Shown here: in pieces, positions 54,598-63,802 of the stretch | Numbering within the stretch: the stretch's first letter is position 1 | How the letters are laid out: each line of letters starts with the position of its first letter | Source: Methylophaga thiooxydans DMS010 | Lineage (GTDB): Bacteria; Pseudomonadota; Gammaproteobacteria; Nitrosococcales; Methylophagaceae | Length of the DNA: 64,000 bases | Assembly: GCF_000156355.1 (NCBI RefSeq) | Contig: NZ_GG657899.1 | Coordinates: 175,910-239,909, forward strand | Reading direction: 5' to 3' | Program-made: the position numbers and the translations under genes | The notes under the pieces: model-generated | Told to the model about the DNA's origin: nothing | Seen by the model: the letters and a program-made list of their open reading frames with translations, nothing else | Databases searched by the model: none

Positions 54598-55792
54598 AGG
54601 CGGCAAACCCTCCGTAACTGGATAATGTTTGTGGATCCAGTTGTTGTTCGTCGTTCATTAAATCACTGGCTTGGTTAACCAATGCATTTGGGCGAGCCTG
54701 ACTCAGGTCTTCAGGCACTTGCTGCCCATTGGCCACATAGGCTAATGGCAGTCGATGTCGAATCAATGCAGATAGTGCACCGCCTAAACTACTTGTCTCA
54801 TCTGTTTTGGTAACTATACAACCACTCAAATCCAAATGTGAGAAAGCATTGATAATATCATTGATGCCGCTTGCTTGAGTGTTAGCAGACAAAGTTAAAT
54901 ACGTTTTCACGCGTGGTGACTGCTGTTTTAGTAATGCAAATTTCTCAGTAAGCTGCATGTCTCGCTGATTCATGCCAGCAGTATCGATCAGGATAAAGCG
55001 ACGATCAAGCAGGTCGTTTAAGGTATAAGCCAGTTCTGAATGCGTTCTGGCAACGCGCACGGGTACACCGAGAATACGTGCATAGCTTCGCAATTGTTCC
55101 TGACCACCGATGCGGTAACAATCTGTGGTAACCAATGCCACTTCACGTGCACCGTATTTCAATGCACAACGTGCGGCCATCTTTGCAATGGTGGTGGTTT
55201 TACCGACACCGGTTGGGCCAACCAAGGCAAAGATACCGCCTTCACTGAGCATATCTTCTTCGGGCAGATCGATTTGTGCTGCTAAACGGCCTAAAGATTG
55301 ACGCCAGGCTGTTTCCAAGTCATCGATGCCACGCATTTGAGCGGTGATCTGTTTGGCAATTTCAACCTCCACGCCCATATGCAGAAAACGTTTCAATAAC
55401 TGCATCTGCGTCGGGCTTTGGCGCTCCATATCTTTCCAGGTTAAATCAGACAGCTGGTTTTGTAGCATATCGCGCAGACTGGCGATTTCTTTACGCATTT
55501 GAACCAGGGTCGGTTCTTGTGACCAGATATTCTCTTTCGGCGCGGAGCGAGGTGCCTCTTGCAGTGGTTCTACTGATGGGTTGATTTCAACACGAGGCTT
55601 TTCTTGTTGTGCCACTCTGGCAGGCTCAGCCTGACGACGAAACTGTGATTCGTCATAGTCTGTTGCGGCAACAATTTCTATGCCGCCATCAACCCTTGTG
55701 TTGGACAGAATAACAGCATCCGGACCCAGTACATCCCGTACTTCGCGGATTGCCTGACGCACATCTGCTGCTTGGAATCGTTTGATTTTCAT
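54590..55792 (-). CDS. flhF: Flagellar placement GTPase FlhF
   Basis: FlhF is an SRP-type GTPase that sets the polar site of the flagellum. The 400-residue protein has a basic N-terminal domain (1-60, KIKRFQAADVRQAIREV), a linker, the N domain (about 90-175) and the G domain with GPTGVGKT (192-199), TDCYRIGG, DTAGM and TKTDE. The neighbouring flhA and flhG genes are as expected for polar flagellates. Confidence 0.95.
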   Translation of the reverse strand: MKIKRFQAADVRQAIREVRDVLGPDAVILSNTRVDGGIEIVAATDYDESQFRRQAEPARVAQQEKPRVEINPSVEPLQEAPRSAPKENIWSQEPTLVQMRKEIASLRDMLQNQLSDLTWKDMERQSPTQMQLLKRFLHMGVEVEIAKQITAQMRGIDDLETAWRQSLGRLAAQIDLPEEDMLSEGGIFALVGPTGVGKTTTIAKMAARCALKYGAREVALVTTDCYRIGGQEQLRSYARILGVPVRVARTHSELAYTLNDLLDRRFILIDTAGMNQRDMQLTEKFALLKQQSPRVKTYLTLSANTQASGINDIINAFSHLDLSGCIVTKTDETSSLGGALSALIRHRLPLAYVANGQQVPEDLSQARPNALVNQASDLMNDEQQLDPQTLSSYGGFAAYG

Positions 55793-55815
55793 AAATCACA
55801 ACCTCAATCTGTCTT

Positions 55816-57900
55816 TCATCGACCAATATTGGCCACTATCCTAATTTGCTTGTCGTCCGGTATTTCATTGTAGGACAACACATTCAGCCCCGGGATAGAG
55901 TGTCGGATGAAGCGAGATATCCAACTACGCAAACCTGCCTGAACAACAAGAATGGCAGCATCGCCAGTCATTTCTTGTCTTTGTGTCACATCCTGCAGGT
56001 TCTTGTGCATGTTCTCTGCCAGTCCGGGTTCCAGACTGGCGCCACCTTCACCAGAAGCCTGTAAAGTTTTCAGCAATATCTGTTCCAGTTCTGGATCTAG
56101 CGTGATGATAGGCAGATCGGATCGGGTGCCATTGATGTGCTGCACAATAGAATGACTCAAGGCCATTCGCGTTGCAGCTGTGATCGCTTCAGGATCAGGA
56201 TTACGAGCAGCCTGTTCTGAGATGGACTCAGTGATAGTACGGATGTCGCGAATCGGAATGTTTTCTTCCAGCAGGCTTTGCAGCACCTTCTGTACAGTGC
56301 CCAGTGGTACTGTGTCTGGTACCAGGCCTTCCACCAGTTTTGGCGCGGTTTTAGCGAGGTTATCCAACAAGTGTTGTACTTCTTCACGCCCTAATAAGTC
56401 ATGCGCATGATTATTCAGAATTTTACTTAAATGGGTGGCAATAACCGTATCGACATCTACAACGGTATAACCCTGTGCCTGAGCATGTTCACGTTGGCTG
56501 GTATCAATCCAGACTGCATCAAGCCCAAAGGCAGGGTCGTGCGTTTGCACCCCATCAAGGTCGCCAAAAACTTGACCCGGGTTGATAGCCAGCATGCGAT
56601 CGGGAAAGACTTCTGCCTCACCAAATGTCACACCAAATAGGGTGATTTGATAGGCGGTAGGTGCTAAATCAAGGTTGTCACGAATATGCACAGGGGGAAT
56701 TAAAAAGCCCATTTCTTGAGAGATTTTCTTTCTTATGCCTTTGATTCGATTCATTAATTGGCCGCCTTGGTTTGTATCAACCAAGGGAATCAAACGGTAA
56801 CCAACTTCTAAACCAATAGGGTCAACGGGGCTCAGATCGTCCCAACTCAGTTCTTTTTGTTCGCGTGGTGCTTCAGCTTGTGGTGCCTGAGCTGCAACCT
56901 CAGCGACGGCGGCGGCTTTTTGACGTTGATGAATAAAATAAGCACTCCCGCCACCTAAGGCCGCTAGCGTCAGAAAGGGGACGTTAGGCATACCTGGGAT
57001 CAAGCCGAGCCCCGCCAAGATGGCCGACGTCACTGCCAAGGTTTTGGGATTGCTGAGTAGCTGCCCAACAATCTGCTCGCCCATATCCTGTTCTTTAGTC
57101 GAACGGGTGATAAGTAAACCGGCAGCAGAGGCAAGTAATAATGAAGGGATTTGTGCGACCAGACCATCACCAATAGTCAGCAATGTGTAGTTCTGCGCCG
57201 CTTGTGCAAAGCTTAAATCATGTTGCGCTACGCCAATAATGAAGCCACCAATGATATTGATAAATAAAATCAAAATACCGGCTATGGCATCACCACGGAC
57301 GAATTTACTGGCACCATCCATAGAGCCGTAAAAGTCAGATTCCTGCATGATTTCTTCACGCCGGCGCCGGGCCTCGTCTTGATCAATTAATCCGGCATTC
57401 AGATCGGCATCGATTGCCATTTGTTTACCGGGCATCGAGTCCAAGGTGAAACGAGCGCTCACTTCGGCGATACGGGTCGCGCCCTTTGTGACCACCACAA
57501 AGTTGATAATGACTAAGATAGCAAACACCACAAAACCGACAGCGTAGTTACCACCAATAACAAACTCACCAAACGCCTCAATAACGTTACCAGCAGCAGC
57601 GGCGCCGGTATGGCCTTCGAGTAAGATAATACGGGTGGATGCAACGTTTAACGCCAAACGGAGCAAGGTGGCAATCAGCAAAATGCTGGGAAAAGCCGCG
57701 AAATGAAGCGGTTTTAACATGTAGATGCTGGCTAAGACGATGACCAACGACAAGGCAATATTAAAGGTGAATAGCATATCCAGCATAAACACCGGTAATG
57801 GCAAAATTACCATAGCCAGTAAGGCGACCAGTAACATCGGTGCGGCGAGGTGGCCATTCACAACTGACTTCAAGCGTGCGGCCATGACATTATTTTCCAT
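55816..57900 (-). CDS. flhA: Flagellar export gate protein FlhA
   Basis: The 694-residue protein has eight membrane helices (about 15-320) with the FHIPEP-type loop around residues 140-190 (RFTLDSMPGKQMAIDADLNAG) and a cytoplasmic domain (about 355-694) that forms the nonameric ring docking export substrates and chaperones. It starts six bases after flhB ends and precedes flhF by 23 bases. Confidence 0.96.
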   Translation of the reverse strand: MENNVMAARLKSVVNGHLAAPMLLVALLAMVILPLPVFMLDMLFTFNIALSLVIVLASIYMLKPLHFAAFPSILLIATLLRLALNVASTRIILLEGHTGAAAAGNVIEAFGEFVIGGNYAVGFVVFAILVIINFVVVTKGATRIAEVSARFTLDSMPGKQMAIDADLNAGLIDQDEARRRREEIMQESDFYGSMDGASKFVRGDAIAGILILFINIIGGFIIGVAQHDLSFAQAAQNYTLLTIGDGLVAQIPSLLLASAAGLLITRSTKEQDMGEQIVGQLLSNPKTLAVTSAILAGLGLIPGMPNVPFLTLAALGGGSAYFIHQRQKAAAVAEVAAQAPQAEAPREQKELSWDDLSPVDPIGLEVGYRLIPLVDTNQGGQLMNRIKGIRKKISQEMGFLIPPVHIRDNLDLAPTAYQITLFGVTFGEAEVFPDRMLAINPGQVFGDLDGVQTHDPAFGLDAVWIDTSQREHAQAQGYTVVDVDTVIATHLSKILNNHAHDLLGREEVQHLLDNLAKTAPKLVEGLVPDTVPLGTVQKVLQSLLEENIPIRDIRTITESISEQAARNPDPEAITAATRMALSHSIVQHINGTRSDLPIITLDPELEQILLKTLQASGEGGASLEPGLAENMHKNLQDVTQRQEMTGDAAILVVQAGLRSWISRFIRHSIPGLNVLSYNEIPDDKQIRIVANIGR

Positions 57901-57906
57901 CTACAA

Positions 57907-59040
57907 TCAATCTCGTCTCAGTTCATCCGGTATTGGCAGGTCATCTGGGTTCAGGTTCGGTTTGTTACCACCGGTTTTGTGATAACGACGTAACTGGAAC
58001 ACAAAGGCCAATACTTGAGCCACTGCAATATATAGACCAGATGGAATTTCATCGCCGATTTCTGTGGAATAATAAACCGCTCGTGTTAATGGTGGTGCAG
58101 AGAGGATAGGGACGTCATTGTGCTCAGCGACCAAACGAATTTGTTGTGAGATGAAGTCGGCACCTTTAGCGACCACGACAGGCGCACCGGTTTTGGTTTG
58201 GTCATAACGTAATGCCACCGCGTAATGGGTCGGGTTAGTGATAACAACATCGGCAGAGGGAATATCCTGCATCATGCGTTGTTGTGATAATTCCACCTGC
58301 ATCCGACGAATCCGACCTTTAACCTCAGGGTTGCCGTCGGTTTCTTTCATTTCATCTTTGACTTCCTGCTTAGTCATACGCAGTTGTCGGTTATGGTTCC
58401 AAATCTGGAACGGTACATCAATCAGTGCAATCAGAATCAGGCTGGCGCAGATGGCCAGAAATACCCACATCGTCAAATAGCCCAGATCGGCCATGGCAAC
58501 GTTTACTTCCTGTCGACCGAGCGTCAATAATTGGTCGCGGATACTCCATAAAATAGCGGTGGAAATGACACCGACCAGAATAAATTTACCCAGCGCTTTT
58601 GCTAGTTCGATTAAGCCTTGAGGGCCGAAAATACGTTTTAAGCCCTTCAATGGATCCATGCGTTCACCTTTCGGTGCCATGGCTTGTGCTGAAAAATTCC
58701 AGCCGCCTATCAGCGCTGGCGCAGCCAAGGCAGCTAAGACAGTAACACCGAGAAACATACTTAAATCAAAGGCGATGGTTTCGATGGTATAAATGAAGTG
58801 ATGAATCATCGCCATCGGATCGAATAGTTCTTTTCGGGTGAAGCTGAAAGACTTGTTCATTACCTGAGCCATGCTGGCAATGATGTTTTTCCCCATGAAT
58901 AACAATGCCACAGCACTGGCAATCAGAACCATTACTGTAGTGAGTTCACGGGAGCGTGGAACTTGGCCCTTGTTTCGCGCCTCATCAAGGCGCTTGGCGG
59001 TTGGCTCTTCTGTTTTTTCCTGTGCGCTTTGTTCAGCCAT
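57907..59040 (-). CDS. flhB: Flagellar export switch protein FlhB
   Basis: The 377-residue protein has four membrane helices (about 30-50, 90-112, 145-168 and 188-210) and a cytoplasmic domain with the self-cleavage motif NPTH (269-272). Cleavage and contact with FliK switch the export specificity. It overlaps fliR by eight bases. A free copy of its C-terminal domain is encoded at 42293, far from this operon. Confidence 0.96.
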   Translation of the reverse strand: MAEQSAQEKTEEPTAKRLDEARNKGQVPRSRELTTVMVLIASAVALLFMGKNIIASMAQVMNKSFSFTRKELFDPMAMIHHFIYTIETIAFDLSMFLGVTVLAALAAPALIGGWNFSAQAMAPKGERMDPLKGLKRIFGPQGLIELAKALGKFILVGVISTAILWSIRDQLLTLGRQEVNVAMADLGYLTMWVFLAICASLILIALIDVPFQIWNHNRQLRMTKQEVKDEMKETDGNPEVKGRIRRMQVELSQQRMMQDIPSADVVITNPTHYAVALRYDQTKTGAPVVVAKGADFISQQIRLVAEHNDVPILSAPPLTRAVYYSTEIGDEIPSGLYIAVAQVLAFVFQLRRYHKTGGNKPNLNPDDLPIPDELRRD

Positions 59041-59815
59041 CTTTTTGTACCAGCAAGCGTGCCATTTGCAGCATGTAGTCGCTCATATTGACCAAATGCC
59101 CTGCCACATTAGGTAAGGTAATTAGCATCACCACAAACCCTAAAATGATGGTCATCGGGAAACCGATACTGAATGGACTGATTTGCGGTGCCGCCCGAGA
59201 CAAAATACCGAATGCCAGATTCACCATCATTAAGGAACCTATCGCAGGTAATGCAATAATGACACCAGCAGCATACATCCAACTGGCCTGGGCGACGATA
59301 TCTCGAAAATCAACCGGGCTGAGACCTGTTGCCGCGATGGGTAAAGTGACAAAGCTCTCGCTCATGACCTGAATAAGAATCAGGTGACCGTTGATGCTGA
59401 CAAAAATTAAGGTAATAAAGACGAGGTAGAACTGACTGATTACCGGCACCATGACACCGTTTTGTGGATCGACCATTGAGGCAAAGCCCAGGCCCATCTG
59501 CATAGCGATAATCTGACCGGCAACGATAAAGGCGTTGAACAACAGTTGCAGCATAAACCCCATGCAGGCGCCAATCAGAATTTGATGAGCAATAATCAGT
59601 AAACCTTCAGCGCTCAACGCGTCGACCTGCGGTACTTGAACAGGGATGTTGGGCACGATAACAATGCTTATCGCCACGGCCATCAGAATACGTGAGCGTT
59701 GGCTGATAAAGTTACTGCTGAAAATTGGCGCTACCATCACCATGGCGGCAATGCGAAAAAAGGGCCAGAGATAAGCGCCCAGAATGCCGGTGATTTCGGC
59801 GCTGCTGACGTCCAT
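59033..59815 (-). CDS. fliR: Flagellar export gate protein FliR
   Basis: The 260-residue protein has about six membrane helices and the typical start with PFFRIAAMVMVAPIFSS (18-34) and GLGFASMVDPQNG (about 107-119). Together with FliP and FliQ it builds the export gate. It is four bases from fliQ. Confidence 0.95.
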   Translation of the reverse strand: MDVSSAEITGILGAYLWPFFRIAAMVMVAPIFSSNFISQRSRILMAVAISIVIVPNIPVQVPQVDALSAEGLLIIAHQILIGACMGFMLQLLFNAFIVAGQIIAMQMGLGFASMVDPQNGVMVPVISQFYLVFITLIFVSINGHLILIQVMSESFVTLPIAATGLSPVDFRDIVAQASWMYAAGVIIALPAIGSLMMVNLAFGILSRAAPQISPFSIGFPMTIILGFVVMLITLPNVAGHLVNMSDYMLQMARLLVQKDG

Positions 59816-59819
59816 ATGG

Positions 59820-60089
59820 TCAGCCTATTAAGAAAGGAATATCTTCAAACAAACGCTGGGTAAAACTCAGCAGCATGCTAAGCATCCAGGGGCCTGCAAA
59901 GATCAACACTAAAATGGTGATGAAAAGTTTTGGAATAAAGGTCAGGGTTTGTTCATTGATCGACGTTGCCGCTTGAAACATACTGACAATAAGCCCGATA
60001 CCCAGGGCAGGCAGCAAAATCATAGCAATTAACAGACTAATGACCTGTAGCGTTTGTTGCATGACAGTGAGAACAGTTTCAGGCGTCAT
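59820..60089 (-). CDS. fliQ: Flagellar export gate protein FliQ
   Basis: The 89-residue protein has two membrane helices (about 15-40 and 50-75) with the family motif GLIVSMFQAATSINEQTLTF (part; about 27-46). It packs around the FliP-FliR core. Two bases separate it from fliP. Confidence 0.96.
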   Translation of the reverse strand: MTPETVLTVMQQTLQVISLLIAMILLPALGIGLIVSMFQAATSINEQTLTFIPKLFITILVLIFAGPWMLSMLLSFTQRLFEDIPFLIG

Positions 60090-60091
60090 CG

Positions 60092-60826
60092 TTATACGTA
60101 AAAACTAGAAGCAAGTGTACCCATCAACAACGCCCAGCCATCAATTAATACAAACAGCATGAGCTTGAAGGGCAACGAAATTAGCATTGGTGACAACATC
60201 ATCATACCCATGGCCATCAACACACTGGCTACCACCAGATCAATGATAAGAAATGGGATAAATATCAAAAAACCAATCTGAAATGCGGTTTTCAATTCAC
60301 TGGTGACAAATGAAGGTAACAGCAGGCTAAATGGAATATCTTCAGCGCTTTGTAGCTCTTCATAACCGCCGATAGAAGCAAACAGTTCAATATCGGTCTC
60401 ACGTGTTTGTGCGATCATAAATTCTTTAAAAGGCTGACTGGCCTGTTCAAACGCGGTCGTGAATTCGATTTCACCGTCCATATACGGCACAACGGCATTT
60501 TGGTAAGACTGATTGAAAACCGGGTGCATGATAAAGATAGTCAAAAATAGAGCCAGACCAATCAAAATTTGGTTCGAGGGTGTGGATTGCACCCCCATGG
60601 CTTGGCGCAAAATAGCCAATACAATAATGATCCGTGTGAATGAGGTCATCATCATCAACGCGGCGGGCAGCAGCGTCAGTACGGTCATTAATGCCAGAAT
60701 TTGCAGCGTGACGGTGTAACTTTGGCCGCCGTCTTCGTTTCCAGTTACCGTTACCGCAGGAATACCCGGTTCGGCTACAGCTAACAGTGGCGCAAATAAC
60801 AGTAAGCATGCCAACAACACACGCAT
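60092..60826 (-). CDS. fliP: Flagellar export gate protein FliP
   Basis: The 244-residue protein has a cleavable signal peptide (about 1-18), unusual among export gate proteins but standard for FliP, and four membrane helices. [17 protein letters not shown] (about 62-78) and [18 protein letters not shown] (about 190-207) are diagnostic. Its start overlaps the fliO stop by one base. Confidence 0.96.
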   Translation of the reverse strand: MRVLLACLLLFAPLLAVAEPGIPAVTVTGNEDGGQSYTVTLQILALMTVLTLLPAALMMMTSFTRIIIVLAILRQAMGVQSTPSNQILIGLALFLTIFIMHPVFNQSYQNAVVPYMDGEIEFTTAFEQASQPFKEFMIAQTRETDIELFASIGGYEELQSAEDIPFSLLLPSFVTSELKTAFQIGFLIFIPFLIIDLVVASVLMAMGMMMLSPMLISLPFKLMLFVLIDGWALLMGTLASSFYV

Positions 60827-61257
60827 TATTTGTCACCTCGTTGTTGCATGATTTTACGTAGCTTGCCAGCAAAGTCTGACGAGATGCCATTGCTGCTTGC
60901 AACGCTAAGCGGCGTTTCCAGTTTATGCAAAGTATTGATCTGCTGCGGAGTGACGCCCAGTAAAATTTGCTCGTCACCAATTTGTACCAAAACAGCTCGT
61001 TCGCGGCTGCCGAGTGGAATACCTGCAATGACTTTCAGCTTGCCATTGGCGGCGGTATGAAAACTGTTTGTGCGTTTCAATAGCCAAGCCACTAACACCA
61101 CACAAGCTAATACCAATAATAAGCCCATCAGCGTCTGGAGCAGATTGACCGCAGACAAAGGTGACTCTGTCAGGGTGCGTGCTTTTTCAGTTTGTTCTGC
61201 GGCGAACAACGGCATACTCAACAGCAGCATGCTAGCTTGGGTAACAAAGCGTCTCAT
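60826..61257 (-). CDS. fliO: Flagellar biosynthesis protein FliO
   Basis: The 143-residue protein has a signal-like N-terminus (1-19), one membrane helix (about 41-63) and a cytoplasmic domain with [22 protein letters not shown] (part; about 85-103). FliO helps assemble FliP. It overlaps fliN and fliP by one base each. Confidence 0.93.
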   Translation of the reverse strand: MRRFVTQASMLLLSMPLFAAEQTEKARTLTESPLSAVNLLQTLMGLLLVLACVVLVAWLLKRTNSFHTAANGKLKVIAGIPLGSRERAVLVQIGDEQILLGVTPQQINTLHKLETPLSVASSNGISSDFAGKLRKIMQQRGDK

Positions 61258-61724
61258 TAGCGAAGTTTCTTGATGCGTTCTGAGGCACTAATGACATCGG
61301 TTAAACGAATACCAAACTTATCATTCACCACGACGACTTCACCGTGTGCGATTAGCGTATCGTTGACTAAGACGTCCATCGGTTCACCTGCTAATCGATC
61401 CAGCTCAACTACCGACCCCTGACTCAATTGCAGCAGGTTTCGGATACTTATACGGGTGCGGCCAATTTCCATCGAGATAGTGACAGGGATGTCCATCACC
61501 ATATCGAGGTCAACATCCTTGCGTGGCTTGCCATCATCATCCAGTTGAGCAACGGGAGCCGGATTGGCTTTTTGTTGTGTTGATTCAGCCGCGGCTTGTT
61601 CTTCCATTGCTTCTGCCCAGGGATCTTCCTGTTGAGCGTCGCCAGCATCGCCTGTTTGTTCTTCTAGTGCAGCAGCCCATTCATCAGCCAGCTCCTGATT
61701 TTGTTCTTGGGTGTCTTCACTCAT
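61257..61724 (-). CDS. fliN: Flagellar motor switch protein FliN
   Basis: The 155-residue protein ends in a SpoA domain (about 75-152) with VTISMEIGRTRISIRNLL and GEVVVVNDKFGIRLTDV, forming the lower C-ring. The N-terminal tail is long and acidic and holds a duplicated motif, EWAAALEEQ (15-23) and PWAEAMEEQ (35-43), possibly for binding FliH or another partner. It overlaps fliM by four bases. Confidence 0.95.
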   Translation of the reverse strand: MSEDTQEQNQELADEWAAALEEQTGDAGDAQQEDPWAEAMEEQAAAESTQQKANPAPVAQLDDDGKPRKDVDLDMVMDIPVTISMEIGRTRISIRNLLQLSQGSVVELDRLAGEPMDVLVNDTLIAHGEVVVVNDKFGIRLTDVISASERIKKLR

Positions 61725-62743
61725 TTTTTCTTACCTTTCTTGAGATGATAGGTCGGGTTGGGGTCTTTCGGGTGTTCAATGACTTCAGCAATTTTCAGTG
61801 CTGCTTTTTCATTATGTTCGCCATAGCTTGCTCGAAACATCGGTACATCTTCAACCATAGCAACGACATTTTTCGGCATTTGAATCGGGATAATATCGCC
61901 CGTTTTGAGTTTGTGAATTTGGGCCAGTGTGAGCGAGGTTTCAGCTAATTTTGCCCAGATTTCAACATCGGCAACCATAAGCTCTTCTCGCATGGCCTTG
62001 GACCAACGGCCATCATCTGCCGTACGGTCACTTTGCAGGCCGGTATCCAGTAACTCACGAATTGGTTCCAGCATCGAGTAGGGGAAGGTGAGGTGAATAT
62101 CGCCACCACCACCATCAAGCTCAACGTGGAAGGTTGAGATAACCACAACCTCACTCGGGCTGACGATATTGGCAAACTGTGGATTCACCTCATGACTGAC
62201 AAACTCAAAGTCGACTTCCATGACGGGTGACCAAGCTTCCGTTAGATCGGTAAAGCAGAGGTTTAATACCATGCGGATAACGCGAAGTTCAGTGGCAGTA
62301 AATTCACGACCTTCTATTCGTGCCTGAAAGCGTCCCTCGCCACCAAAATAGTTATCAAGAATAGTAAAGACCAACTTGGGTTCCAGCACGATCAGCCCTG
62401 TACCGCGTAGAGGGTGAAGGTGAATCAAGTTAAGGCTGGTGGGAACGAACAAGGTGTGCATATACTCAGAAAATTTCATTACCTGAATGCCACTAACGGA
62501 GATTTCTGCAGAACGGCGAAGCATATCGAACAAACTAATTCGTAGGTAACGACCAAATCGTTCGTTGATCATTTCCAGTGTTGGCATGCGACCGCGAATA
62601 ATGCGTTCTTCATTGCCAAAGTCATAGTCACGAGGCGCTCCAGAATCATCCTCTTGTGCGGATGAGGTTTCTACTTCCCCATCGCCGAGACCGTTAAGGA
62701 GGGCGTCAACCTCATCTTGTGAGAGTATGTCGTGTACAGCCAT
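61721..62743 (-). CDS. fliM: Flagellar motor switch protein FliM
   Basis: FliM receives CheY-P and changes the direction of rotation. The 340-residue protein has the N-terminal CheY-binding peptide ILSQDEVDALLNGLG (6-20), a middle domain (about 45-235) with IHLHPLRGTGLIVLEP-type sequence and GGEGR, and a C-terminal SpoA domain (about 245-325). It starts two bases after fliL ends. Confidence 0.96.
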   Translation of the reverse strand: MAVHDILSQDEVDALLNGLGDGEVETSSAQEDDSGAPRDYDFGNEERIIRGRMPTLEMINERFGRYLRISLFDMLRRSAEISVSGIQVMKFSEYMHTLFVPTSLNLIHLHPLRGTGLIVLEPKLVFTILDNYFGGEGRFQARIEGREFTATELRVIRMVLNLCFTDLTEAWSPVMEVDFEFVSHEVNPQFANIVSPSEVVVISTFHVELDGGGGDIHLTFPYSMLEPIRELLDTGLQSDRTADDGRWSKAMREELMVADVEIWAKLAETSLTLAQIHKLKTGDIIPIQMPKNVVAMVEDVPMFRASYGEHNEKAALKIAEVIEHPKDPNPTYHLKKGKKK

Positions 62744-62745
62744 GG

Positions 62746-63255
62746 TTATTGCATGATGAAGCTGGTGAAATACACCGCTTCTAGCTCATTCTCCATACTG
62801 GTTTCGGATTTCAGCACCCGATTAATCGTTTCCAAGCATTTTTTCTGTAATGCCTTGGTACCCTCGCTGGTCTGCAGTTCGTCATAATTTTGACTGTAGA
62901 ACAGCATTAGCAACTCATGCTGAAGTGCTGGCAAATGTGCGTTAAATGCATCAATAACCCGTTGATCACGTGCCATTACTTTCATTTTTACCTGCATATA
63001 ACGTACCGAATCGTTACTTTGCTCAGAAAAATTAACGATAAACGGATCGTTGACACTAAAGTAAATAGGCGCCTGTTTGACGGCTGCGGCATTGTCTTGG
63101 CTTTCAGTTGCATCCTCATCGTTACCGCCCATCAACATGACGGCTACCAGACTGATGGCAGCAAGCAACATCACAGCGATCACAATGATCAGTAGCTTGG
63201 TTTTGTTACCGCTTTTTTCTTCCGTTACTTCTATGTCGTCTCGTTGTTCAGCCAT
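62746..63255 (-). CDS. fliL: Flagellar basal body protein FliL
   Basis: The 169-residue protein has one membrane helix (about 20-42) and a periplasmic FliL domain (about 65-169) with FSVNDPFIVNF and the C-terminal VYFTSFIMQ. FliL supports stator function around the motor. It is closely related to the protein encoded 50 bases upstream. Confidence 0.94.
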   Translation of the reverse strand: MAEQRDDIEVTEEKSGNKTKLLIIVIAVMLLAAISLVAVMLMGGNDEDATESQDNAAAVKQAPIYFSVNDPFIVNFSEQSNDSVRYMQVKMKVMARDQRVIDAFNAHLPALQHELLMLFYSQNYDELQTSEGTKALQKKCLETINRVLKSETSMENELEAVYFTSFIMQ

Positions 63256-63305
63256 TAATGCATTCCGTTCTTATTTGGTTATTAGTTAGCAAGGAGTATG
63301 CCGTT

Positions 63306-63716
63306 TTATTGCAGGATAAAACTGGTGAAATAAATTTGCTCAAGACCATCACTACCCGTTTCCTGTTGTAATAGTGTGCGTATTTTCGTCAAGGCTTGCT
63401 GCTGTAATTGTTCACGTCCCGCTACGGTACTGACGGTGTCATAGCCTTGTTCGGTGAATAAGGTGCGCAAGGCATCCTGAATCATCGGCAAATTATGTTG
63501 GGCGCTATCAAGCACAGTGGGTTCATGTGACATCAGCGCAACTTTGATCTGCAGGTAACGTGCTTTTTCCTGACTTTGGTTGAGAAAATTGATGGTGAAT
63601 GGTTCCTCAATGCTGTAATAGATAGAGGAGGTCTCCGCTGCGCTTTCTGCCGCCATCAAGGGGGATGCGCCAATCAGGCTGAATATTAGGAAAATTGAGG
63701 TGAGCAGCTTGTTCAT
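63306..63716 (-). CDS. FliL-like protein with cleavable signal peptide, first gene of the flagellar operon
   Basis: The 136-residue protein has a signal peptide (1-22, ending LMAA) in place of the FliL membrane anchor, then a FliL domain (about 30-136) with YSIEEPFTINF and the C-terminal IYFTSFILQ, very like the adjacent FliL. It is therefore probably a soluble periplasmic paralogue. GGAG lies upstream of the ATG. It is the first gene of the minus-strand block and is divergent from psd across 86 bases. Confidence 0.9.
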   Translation of the reverse strand: MNKLLTSIFLIFSLIGASPLMAAESAAETSSIYYSIEEPFTINFLNQSQEKARYLQIKVALMSHEPTVLDSAQHNLPMIQDALRTLFTEQGYDTVSTVAGREQLQQQALTKIRTLLQQETGSDGLEQIYFTSFILQ

Positions 63717-63802
63717 TGCTTGTATACTCCGTGTTTTATTACAGCAAAGGCATAAGCGAGGATTATGACAAGCTTAGGCAGCAGGTTAAAGAGGGGCAAC
63801 AC

